Assembly (NCBI GenBank): GCA_935421135.1
Contig: OW285191.1
Location: 14,759,700 to 14,823,699 of the forward strand
Reading direction: 5' to 3'
Length of the DNA stretch: 64,000 nucleotides
Source: Bugulina stolonifera
Taxonomy: Eukaryota; Bryozoa; Gymnolaemata; Cheilostomatida; Bugulidae
Part shown: one piece after another, positions 49,639 through 60,660 of the stretch
Numbering within the stretch: position 1 is the stretch's first letter
Layout of the letters: every line of letters starts with the position of its first letter
Program-made: the position numbers and the translations under genes
The notes under the pieces: generated by a model
Database searches by the model: none
What the model saw: only the letters and a program-made list of their open reading frames with translations
Told to the model about the DNA's origin: nothing

Positions 49639-50435
49639 TGTAATGGTTTCTGGAAATTCGTGCGGTCGTCCTTGGACGACTACCGACCCAAAACTGAAGT
49701 GCCTATGAGTGGTGCTAGGCCTTCTCATTACATGAAAGATCGAGCGGTCTCAGTAGCCCAATAACTACCAGAGACGACCCATCTGGTCCCAAGTCTGACC
49801 TTCAGACTATACGTTGAAAGAGAGTGATCTGACCTAGTAGGCAGTTCGCTAAGCGAATGACCTGACAAAAGGAAGTGAAAGTCTCTGTATCAAGTATAGA
49901 TGTGTCTTTATTGAAAGCCAAGTGAAGACTGAGACAATGAACAGTGAAACAATGCCCTTTATATAGTATAAGGACTTCCGCCCGACGTAGTGTTGGGAAA
50001 AGACGACATAGGGTCGTCCGGAAGTTGCGCAACAACATGGCCGCCGGAAGCCCGACGGCCGACCCAAAATGGGTCGGGTTTTACAAAAGTTGCTTATAAT
50101 GATCCAATTCATGTACAAAATGAATATCAAGTAATTCTGAGAGGTCGGGCCTCTGTACATGTGTATAAAAGGCACTAAAAGACTTAGTAATTATCATACA
50201 TGAACGTACATCAGTATGTAACGAAGTAGAGTGAGTATAAACACATAGATACACGTATATAGACAATAAATGAATGGTTTAGACATGCAATGCAGTTGAG
50301 TATAAGTATACGAACAGTTAGTTATGAGAGTAGGAGTGTTAGCTGAGTAGCGCTGTGACAACTACTAGGCACTTAAGGTGCTGCAGGGTTGGTTCCGGTA
50401 GCTGGAGTCGTATACAAATGTCCTGTACCATCACA
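49639..50435 (+). mobile_element. Solo LTR inserted in the left foldback arm
   Basis: This 797-bp block begins TGTAATGG and ends CCATCACA, and is missing from the right arm, whose empty site (54585-54600) reads continuously. GTAT (AGTAT if the last A is shared) is duplicated on both sides. TATAAAA at 50164-50170 and AATAAA at 50265-50270 fit U3-R-U5 order on the plus strand. There is no coding sequence, so it is the remnant left when two LTRs of a retrotransposon recombined. Confidence 0.82.
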
Positions 50436-51130
50436 GTATTCTAGTACATAGACTTTTTTCATCTTATATTGAATTTAAACAGGATAAAGTTCTGAAAATA
50501 CACATGCACAACATTTATAATTATTAGAATGTGACTTCACTGCCTGTCTATATTAGACTAGTAGTGTTATATAACCATTTAACTGACTATGACATGTTCA
50601 TGCATATCTAACAAAAAATAATTGCTTTTTGCCATATTCTTTGCAAGGAAACTTATTCTTATATTTACTGTTATGCCTTGCAGCATTAAAATACGTGAGA
50701 AATAGGGCGAACGACTTGGTGTGCAGACAGCTTGAGACTAAAACATACTGATACACTATAGCTTGTACACACAAAGGCCTTGACTTCATATTCCAGTGCC
50801 TGTTGCAAAGTTATCCTTTCCCCCCCCTTAGTACAATAACATAATTATGGCAATGCTGCTCGGCTTCTACTCAAATACAACCTTTTTTGCAATCCATTGC
50901 TAAAATTATGACCCTCAGGAGTTATTAATCAGAAAAAGAAGTTATCTTCTCACAATTTTAAAATTGAGAAAGCACAACTCCTTACTGGCCATGTTTTTCT
51001 TAATGTGTTAAACTTACATGTAGCAGCTAACATTGCTGCAAGCTCAAATTATCATACAGAAATTTGTGCTGTTATTTCATGCCAATTAACAGAAGGACTA
51101 CATAGTTTATGATATTATGCTTTAGTAATT

Positions 51131-53559
51131 CTCTCCCCACAATGATGAATGATATTAATACTTGTACGTACATGTATGTCAATAAGTGTTGTATTAGATA
51201 CTGCTGTTCTGTATGAATGAAATTTGTACATTTACTAAATCTTTATAAATTGCAACATATCAAGCACAATTGTTCTAAACCTGCCAAGGTACTATGGGAA
51301 GAAATCTACCTTGAACTGGTCACCTAACTAATGTAGGCTAACCACCAAAGTGTAAGCAGCGACACCAGTGGGAGGAGTGCCCCAGCTAGCCTGCTTGCTG
51401 AACGAAAACTTTGCTAGACCATGAGATGCAAGGGCTGTCTAACGTAGGGCATAATATGCCAGCATCTTCTAGCATAGGCACCGACATTGCATTAAAAACA
51501 TTGAGTCCTAGTAGTAGTCTTACTCAACTCTAAAATTGGACTTGGAACCCACGTCCAATGCTAGCATTAAATATGTAGAATAAGATAGCATAATATATAC
51601 AAAGATATGTCACTTTATAGTACCTGGTAATTCAAACTGTAGTAGATAGCTAAATAAAGCACCTCCTACAGTGAATCTGCTCCGTCTTAATACTGAGATT
51701 GAGTGTGGCCAGACTGGAACATGGGTAAACTAGTATTATAATAATATCCGCAAACTTCTAGTAGAGCAAAATGTATAACATATGAACAGTACAAGAATTT
51801 GCAGTATTGAACTACTTAGCAATATACAGTATCAGAAGATACAAGAATATAGAACACGACTCAAGATGCTGTTAGGTTCTACCAGAAATTAAATTATAGT
51901 TCACATGTTAGAACATGATAGGTTAACATTTACAACATGCATAAGAATATAAAAATATTATATTATACAATTATCCGCATGGAACAAGGTAAGTCTTCAG
52001 TGTTCGATGAGTGATTAATGCTTATTAGTAGGGTTGGTGAAGGCTAAATAATTCCTACTAATAAATGTAGGCTAGCTTCATTTAAAAGGTTCCATCTTAG
52101 GCTTCAATATTAACCGCATGCCAATAATGTAAAAACTGTATAAGGCGATCGCTTTTCTGCTTTCAAATCAATTGTTGCTTGGAGACACATCTACTAAGAA
52201 GAAGCATTGGAGTTGTCTTTTCTAGAATAGTGCACTTCCAGCTTTTGGTCCCGTTGGACTGGGTAGCCCAAAGTGCCTAAACTAGCATCGATCATACTTC
52301 TTGTTTTCTGGACTTAATCTTCGCCAGAATAAAAATGGAAAATACATGTATATAATTATACTCATGAGGACTCTAGTTAATAAGCAATAATTCTGACCTA
52401 CGGGTTGCACACACATCATAATCAACAATGCTATCACTGCTCAGTTTATGTAACAAGGAAGCAGGTCGAATAGACCACTCTTGGACCCTTCCCACACCCT
52501 GAAACATACTGAAACATTACATCATGATGACCTGTAGGTCCGAGTTGCTCTTGACATTTATGACTTCATAGGTATGACCCTACCCTAGTTGCTTTGGCCT
52601 TCGGCTCCATGAGGAACCAAGGCTAAGATATTCATAGACTAGTAAACACCATGAAGTTTATATAGAGCAAAATAAAACGTCTTCATTGGAGTCTAAGTAG
52701 CAACATCATGGACATACAATGTACGAGTATTATACACATGTAGCAAAATGTTTTCACTTATAGACAAAATCCAGTTACATCTTGTGAGGGGTTAACCAAA
52801 GGTCAGTCCCACACAAATTAAAAAATTATACATCATTTCAAAGCCATAAATAATTGCTATTAAAAATCGTGATAGATCGTGTATGTACATCATGGGAAAA
52901 ATATAATTAAATGGTCTTAACTACATGTACATGTACATGTATATTTAACACAATTACATGTAGCTGCCCATCGGTCCTGCACAATACTCGGGTCCAAGGA
53001 GCATCGGGAGGGATGACCCATTTATGATAACATACCCAAAAGTCCGATATTAAAACATCGACCCTACATATAAATAAGTCGGGTGTAGACATAATATATA
53101 TAAACACATCTTAATGTAATACATGTATATATATACTGTATATACCTGACCTTCGACCTCGACACAATGCACTCTAGAGATAACATATCCAAAGACAGAC
53201 ATTACACACGATTATACACAAAGATAACGATAATGAATGTCAGCCATTGTCCTCGGGTGACTCCTCAGCATCACCTCACCATCTCATCGTCTATTTTATT
53301 GTGCAATGCTTCTACAAAATTGTTTGATCAAAGACTATAAAATGATAAAATGTGTACATGTACAATGTAGCTGTGACCATACATTTACATACCATACTAG
53401 TTGCATGGGGGGGGGGGGGGGGGGGGGGTGGGGAAGTTGAGTGGTCAAGGTGTAGACTGCTTCACAAGCTTATTAGCCTAGAAAACGCAGGTTCAACTGC
53501 TTCTCAAATGATCTTGCTGGTGTACACTATATGTACAGCTACCAAATAACAATACAACA
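51131..53559. other. Central section of the foldback element
   Basis: No gene is recognised. A part at about 52440-52640 shares phrases such as TACCCTAGTTGCT with the right arm near 54490, in direct orientation, so the centre may itself be built from arm material. ACATGT runs lie near 52916-52945. Confidence 0.5.
53407..53428 (+). repeat. Homopolymer G tract (22 G)
   Basis: An uninterrupted run of G followed by TGGGG, at the inner edge of the right foldback arm. It could form a quadruplex and is a likely site of length errors in the assembly. Confidence 0.9.
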
Positions 53560-56301
53560 TAACTTTGTAGTCTTTCTCTTCATTTGAATGAAACCACAGC
53601 TCCCATTTGTACATGTACATGGTAATTTGAACTTGCAGCAATGTTAGCTGCTACATGTAAGTTGAACACATGAGAAAAACATGACTAATAAGAAGTTGTC
53701 CTCTCTCAATTTTAAAATTGTGAGACGGCAACTTCTTATTCCGATCAATAACTTATGAGGTTCATGATTTTAGCAATGGATTGCAAATCAGGTTGTATTT
53801 GATTAGAAGCCAAGCTGCATTGCCATAATCACATGTATGTTATTGCATTCCATTAATAACGCGGGGTGGGGGAGGATAACTTTACAACAGACACTTGAAT
53901 ACAAGTGAACGCCTTTTTGTGTACAAGTTACAGCGTAGCAGTATTTCTTAGTCTCAGACTGTCTGCACATCTAGTTGTTGGCTCCATTCTTATACGTATA
54001 CAGTAAATACAAGAATACATTTCGTTGCAAACGATATAGCAAGAAACACTTACTTTTTGTTAGATATAAATGTACATATGCACATATGACATGTCATAGT
54101 CAGCTAAAAAGTTATAACACTACTAGTAGCCCATTATAATTATATAGTCTATATTAGTCTGAAGTCATATCCTAATGATGATAAATACATGTATTATGCA
54201 TGCGCCTTTTCAAAACTTTATCTAGTTTATATGATGTATCTTCTATCTAGTTTAAATTCAACATAAGATAAAACAAGTCTATACACTGTCCATTGTCAAA
54301 TTAAGTTTCTTATGTACAATGTATAATTGAAATGACACAAGAGGTACAACAGTGGTCTATCGTGTCTCCTTACTCTACATCCGTTAGTAAGAGATGTGAC
54401 TGACTACAATGACTATCATGTTGTGATTAAAATGACCAACAGGTCTGATTCGTTACTCTTGTGCTTTATGTGCGGATAGGTAGGACCTCGTTAGCTACCC
54501 TAGTTGCTCTGGCTTTCAGTTCTGTTCTGTATTTTCAGAACTTTATCTTGTTTAAATTCAATATAAGATGAAAAAAGTCTATGTACTAGAATACTACTAA
54601 TTATACAAACAATTGTACATTAAGTGGAAACATATGGAACATGCAGTAAATTGATTTTCTGAAATCACTACAATATTTTATCTAGTGGACAGCAAACATA
54701 CGAGTACGATACTGTGCAGTACAATATAAGATGAAATTCTGGGCAGCGTTGCTGCATCACAGACAAAAGGAGCAAGCTAATACTGTTTGGTGTAAGTAGT
54801 AAAGTACAGGCTGATTATGTATCATGTTACTAGTATTAGAAAAAAGAGGATAACTCATGAGCATGCGGCTACACTGATGCAGTATGTCTATATACAATAA
54901 TATGGAATACAGGTGCGTTTTTTAATTGGAACAGCCATATTATTGTATTGATCAACAGAAGAAAGTATAGTGTCCAAATAACAATATTGTTGATCACCCA
55001 CATGATGATCAGTGTGATAAAAATCAATGTTAATTATTTGATAAAAAATTCATACAATGTAGAAGCCAAAATATCAAGCATGCAACAGGAATAGCCAATA
55101 ATTACAGTAAGGACAGCAAGTAATGTTTGCCACAAAGATTGGAACAACAAGACTATAAATTGATATTATTAATTAGTACAAAGGTTAGAGGCAGAATGAT
55201 GCTATTGTTATGCTATATTGCTGCACATCATATGCTATGCCTACACTACATATCTATATCATTGCACAAAAATAATTCTTAATGTACGCTGTACATGTAC
55301 ATGGTTGTACAGGATGTAAAACTGATCATAAATATAATTGCTACATAGTAGTTAACAATTGGAAGTTGTCTGCTCCAATGGTATTGGGAGAGGACAACTA
55401 TCAATGTGAGGCAAGACTACATCGACAGGAGCGTATAAAAGTTCAGAGTTTCGAGTTTTTGAAGACATCTCGTACCCTTTGGAAGGTCGAAAATCTGTCA
55501 GGCAAGTTATTAATGGGTAAAAATAGAATTTTGATTATAAAATTTGAAGTTTAAATTTCAAAAATAAAAATTTGTTTTGGAAATGTAGATTGATAACTGT
55601 TGAATAGGTCTAGCCATAAATATTTCCATAAAATGTAGATACATGGATTTTTGGAGAGGGTGTCCAGTTTTTCAAAGATATGTCGGACACTTTGAAAGGT
55701 CGAAAATCTTTGAGGCAAGTTGTTAATGGGTGGAAATAAAATTTTGATTATAAAATTCAAAGTTTAAATTTCAAAAATAAAAATTTGCTTTGGAAATGTA
55801 GATTTATAAGTGTTGAATAGGTCTAGCTATAAATATTTTCCAAAAGTGTAGATACATGGATTTTTGGAGAGGGTGTCCAGTTTTTCAAAGATATGTCGGA
55901 CACTTTGGAAGGTCGGAAATCTTTGAGGCAAGCTGTTAATGAGTGAAAATAGAACCTTGATTATAAAATTCAAAGTTTAAATTTCAAAAATAAAAATTTG
56001 CTTTGGAAATGTAGATTGATAAGTGTTGATTAGGTCTAGCCATAAATATTTCCATAAAGTGTAGATACATGGATTTTTGGAGAGGGTGTCCAGTTTTTAA
56101 AAGATATCTTGTACCACAATATTTTGAAGTGTTTTCAATTTAATTTAAAAAAATATTTTTTGAAATTTATTATGTAATGATGTAGAATGAGACCTTTTAA
56201 ACTATATTTTACTATAAAAAATTTACTTACTTCAATAGTGAATGAGTATTTGCAGGGTGTCCAGTTTGTGGGTGTCCAGTTTGGAGGGTGTCCAGATGTC
56301 G
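53560..56301. repeat. Right arm of the foldback element
   Basis: Reverse-complement copy of the left arm. Relative to the left it has at least one more 213-bp unit (ATGGATTTTTGG at 55643, 55856 and 56069), an extra segment with internal duplication around 54240-54560, and no LTR. Confidence 0.85.
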
Positions 56302-57373
56302 CCCTCCCCACCAATGCCGCGAACATATAAGGGCGTACTTAAGATAACCCGTTATGCCGGAGAGGTATTGATCCTAGGTTATTTCATCAATTGCGGAGTT
56401 GTCTTTTTCACCATAATACTGCTAACTTTGAATACTGTACAGTGTACATCATCTATGTAAGATGTTACAACTACCATCATATTGATATCACTATGAGTGT
56501 TAGCTCCTGGTCACTGGAGGAGGAAAACCCCTACTACTTTCACCCAACAGAACTTTAACCAATGAAGAAAAATTACTCGAATGAAATACTTAGGATTTAT
56601 TTATCAGCTTGAAGAATATATAGTGTAATACAGTAGCTACAAGACAACTTTTTGAAGTAGTAACCTCACTTTAAGACGACAGGCAATTGCTAACAACCAG
56701 GATGACAACATTGTGTGATTAAATGAAGTAAAATAGCATTGGAATTAAGATAACCATATTAACAAAACTCTTAATTTCAGTCTCAAACTCTAAAAAAAAT
56801 ATTATGATAAATTTATAGAAGTATGTATGATAAGACGTAGCAATGTTGAATTAGAATTTTTGACAGAAAAAATAAATAAATTTTTGGTGGTGATAAGACA
56901 AAATGCTACAATAAGTTCACTTCAAACCAAAACATTTACTGTAATGTATAACAATTATTACAGTGATACTTTGAGAGCTTGTGATATTAATAGGTCTGCG
57001 ATGGTATTACATAACCCATAATATTTCGATATCTTAACTGACTAAAGCATGGTATTTAAGAAGAGATAGTTGATATGTAAAATCAGCAATATGAAGAGTA
57101 ATGTAGAACAAGCAATCAATGTCTAATAGAATAATTATACCAAGATAACACAATCACATATACGCTTGTATATGTATGTATATATTATTACAGTGCTACA
57201 ATAAGTATACAGAAGTACTCCCTTGTCTAACTGAATTACTGTCAACTAGATGGCTCAGTGTGATTGGTTTCGGTGGTTAGAGCTAGTAATGATGTTCCTA
57301 GTATAGATGATGTTCTGGAAGGTTCTAAAGGAGAGATGGTGATGATTGGTTCTCATTACTGACTGCCAGATTA
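56302..57373. other. Spacer downstream of calcineurin B
   Basis: This should contain the calcineurin B 3' UTR; TTTATT on the plus strand (minus-strand AATAAA) lies near 56597, about 780 bp past the stop. No gene is recognised. Confidence 0.5.
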
Positions 57374-60300
57374 TTACACATCTACCACCATCTTCTTATG
57401 TATATCCATACTTCCAACGACCTGAGGACATAGAGTAGTGTATACACATAGCAGAGTATAGCCTGCACAATGCCTGGTGTGTGTTATATACCCAGGTAGT
57501 CCTCTACATTTACCAATTACTAGATTATTAGCTGAAGATAACATTTTCAAGTTTTTAAAAAAGGCTATCTTTATCACAACATGAAAGTGGAACTTTAAAG
57601 CCAATAAATAAATAGACTTGCAGCACTAACTAACTGTATGTACCACTGGTATGAAACTAACAGTATGGCAGGGAGTACTGACCGTGTAAACACCATGAAT
57701 ACAAAAACAATAACTTACTTCACAGAATTCTTCGAATGAAATCTTTCCGTCACCATCTTTGTCGGCAAATATTATAGTCTTGTCGACGATCTGTTGAAGT
57801 TGTGTGTCTTTGAGATTAGTACCCACCATCATTTTCAGGACTTGAAACAGCTCGCCATTTGATATGTAGCCATCTTTATCCATATCATAAATTCTAAATG
57901 CGACTGTAAACAACATCAAGATTTGAGACAGGCATGCCAATATTATAATTAATAAGTAAATAATTATATACTGAGATTGGCATGTAACTAATGTACATAT
58001 TGAAATAATATATGTAGTAAGTATATGCCACATGTGTACAGGCTCCATGTACACTGCAATAGTTGAGTACATGTACATGTATATCCAAATTAGCAAGTAC
58101 ATTTGCATTGCAGTCTGTAAGTAGGTCTCCAAGTACGCACTATAATAACATGGTTTGTGTGTTATCTCACAGGTTCCATAAATGCTTACAGTATTTGGTA
58201 AAATATAGCATGTACAAACTGCTGATCTATATACAAACTTATACACAAAGTTATAATATAATATAACGCAATACAACACAAGATAATATAACATAATACA
58301 ATACAGTACAATAATATACATGTATAATATAGTATATTAAATATGATATTATATTGAATGGTTGCTATACTTACACTGTAATTTAGATGCTTTGTCCCCT
58401 TTAACACTGAACTGTGAAACCCCCTCAATAAACTCTGCAAAAGCCACGTAGAAACAGATATTATTACCAATAGGTAGAACACCTTCATTATCTAGTTACT
58501 TCCATATTCATCTAATATGCAATGCACATTATTACACTTTGAGCAAATGAGCTCAAATGTATATACAACATATCAGGGGTTTGGCCATTTTCTATATATA
58601 TATTGTATTTTTAGCAAGGAATTTGTCTGTGAGCAGTCAGAGACTCGTTTCAAATCCATGAAAATATCAGTCCCTGACTGGGGTTTGAACCCGGGGCTTC
58701 TACGGCACCTAATCGCCTAGCACAGTGAACAGAACATGCTACCACTACACCAGCTAAGCAACCTTGAAAAAGGAAGCTTCACGGATGAGCAGTAGACATG
58801 CTCTGAGCGAACTGCACACGAGGCACCCCTATTATTGTGGCCACCTTTGAAACAAGTCTCTCACTGCTCACAGACAAATTCCTTGCTAAAAATACAATAT
58901 ATATATAGAAAATGGCCAAACCCCCTGATATTCAGTAAGGCGTAAGGTGGCCACAATAAGAGGGGTGCCCTCGTGTGCAGTTCACTCAGAACATGTCTAC
59001 TGCTCATCCGTGAAGCTTCCTTTTTCAAGGTTGCTTAGCTGGTGTAGTGGTAGCATGTTCTGTTCACTGTGCTAGGCGATTAGGTGCCGTAGAAGCCCCG
59101 GGTTCAAACCCCAGTCAGGGACAGGTATTTTCATGGATTTGAAACAAGTCTCTGACTGCTCACAGACAAATTCCTTGCTAAAAATACAATATGTATATAC
59201 AACATGTATGTAAATATATTCTGTGGCATGTTCTTACAGTAGTGATTAACTTGTAACTCCCAGGTGCCGCTAATTTATATGGAAACTTTGTGAATACATG
59301 AGGTGGTATATCTAGTCACATCAGGTGTTTATATGCAAACCTACCATTGAAACTAAGTCTGAAAGAGCTCAACTTGAGACTAAACACCAAAGCATCAACC
59401 TCTATAACCTCTATATTGTTATATTACAATGTTGCTGCATCTTTTCAGTGAATATTTGATCACACACCTAGCCCGATGGACTGGCGGCGAGATAGCGGGT
59501 GCCTTAATGGCGAGGCTGCAATTACTGCTCAAATTTTGCTCTCAGTTGCAGGTACAAAGACCCAGTAGTCAGTAGACATCAGCAGGATTCTAACCCTAGA
59601 CTTTCAGCGCTTTCGCGCCTCAGGGAAGGCGTTCTAACCCACTGAGCCATCTCCTCTTCAAGATATATTTTACCAGAGTATGTGACAAACCTTTAAAATC
59701 GACTTCGCCATTACCGTCCCTATCGAACACGTCGATTACCCTCTGAACCAGTGGGTTCTGCTGCAGCTCTGGTAACGACATGAACTCATCTACACTGAGT
59801 GCACCATTGTTGTCCAAGTCTAACTTCTTAAACCTCTTGCCAAGTCGTCTGATCTCATCCGGGTCAACTACAAGCATGTAACATTATATATGTAGAAATC
59901 TACATGTTTGTTTAAATGTGTGTAATTACGCCATGAGGGCCGACTGATGCACATAAATGACAAATATTATACAGCAGCAAACTGAATTTTGATAAAAAAA
60001 TAACTGAGTAGAGTCCATGTTCTGGAATGCATTGTCACCACAGAAGTCAATTGCAAAAGAATCAAAGCGAAGGAGCACAGATAATGGGACTTACAGGTTG
60101 AGACCATCTCCATAGACAGTGATGCTTCATTCCCCTGCAATACAGGAAATACATCAGCTGGCCACATCATAGGCAAGAGAGCAGCAGTACATATACATCA
60201 ATTTACAAGTATGTAACTGGCACACACCTACTATCAAAGTCAACATGGATTAATTCATCTCCAGATGTTGATATTGTTGATATGAATCAACTGTTCATTA

Positions 60301-60660
60301 CCATACTTGTATGACAGTATTAGAAGTGTACATAGCTAACAACATAGACTTATTTTGCTAGGCAGATTGTATTACATACAAAAAGGTCCCCAATCCTGTA
60401 CTTCATATACGAATATTTGCGTCACAATGAAAATTTAAGTCAAATAATTAACTAGTTTCGTATTATATCTACTTTAGTTTCGGAAAAACACCGAACCAGC
60501 TCCACACGTACACTGCAGGTACACTGATTACTAGTCTAATACTACTCGTACATAAAGTATATCTGCATCACTCCACCTGTTCTGCAATAGCTCCACTGTG
60601 TAATGATAGTCATAATTGTATTTATAGAGCCTATTTATGTACCTGCCTTTCACTTACCAT
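57374..60660 (-). CDS. PPP3R1: Calcineurin regulatory subunit B
   Basis: Six coding exons on the minus strand, 60660-60658 (ATG alone), 60134-60095, 59867-59691, 58434-58375, 57903-57719 and 57421-57374, join in phase to 170 residues, the length of human calcineurin B. The start [11 protein letters not shown] keeps Gly2 for N-myristoylation. Four EF-hand loops are intact: [24 protein letters not shown] (split by an intron), [12 protein letters not shown] and [12 protein letters not shown]. The C-terminus HKKMVVDV is conserved. The protein binds the catalytic A subunit of the calcium/calmodulin-dependent phosphatase and makes it calcium-responsive (family knowledge). The first intron directly follows the start codon. 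The third coding intron carries an inverted SINE pair. Identification is secure; R1-like is the animal somatic form. Confidence 0.97.
58553..59235. mobile_element. Inverted pair of tRNA-derived SINEs forming a large hairpin
   Basis: A minus-strand copy (58615-58820) and a plus-strand copy (58980-59190) of the SINE seen at 15426 face each other. The B-box region reads GGGTTCAAACCCCAGTCAGG on the plus copy. The inner part 58822-58855 is complementary to 58934-58968, so arms of about 300 bp can pair; a further inverted SINE tail lies at the centre. It is inside a calcineurin B intron. Confidence 0.85.
59575..59662 (-). repeat. Second tRNA-like sequence, different family
   Basis: On the minus strand TGGCTCAGTGGGTTAGA resembles an A box and GGTTAGAATCC a B box, with a GC-rich stem (GGCGCGAAAGCGC) between. 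It does not fold as a complete tRNA. It lies in the calcineurin B intron just before the exon at 59691. Confidence 0.5.

Larger units (their letters stand above)
48067..51130. repeat. Left arm of the foldback element
   Basis: From the terminus inward: GGACACCC repeats, two copies of a 213-bp unit (around 48371 and 48584), a hairpin of the GTTGTCC family, single-copy arm sequence, the solo LTR at 49639-50435, then further arm sequence with a second hairpin (50935-50983). The match to the right arm fades near 51130. Confidence 0.85.
48067..56301. mobile_element. Giant foldback element, approximately 8.2 kb
   Basis: The two ends are inverted copies beginning CGACATCTGGACACCC. The left arm runs from 48067 to about 51130 and the right arm from 56301 back to about 53560, with a central section of about 2.4 kb. 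Similarity between arms is high over most of their length, for example 49204-49480 against 54750-55030. No transposase or other gene is visible, so it is likely non-autonomous. Long arms with internal direct repeats are the hallmark of foldback-type DNA transposons. Clear target duplications were not found. Confidence 0.85.

Noticed and set aside
48067..56301. Segmental inverted duplication of host genes
   Set aside because: No host exon is found in either arm, and the ends share a defined terminal motif with subterminal repeats, which fits a mobile element better.
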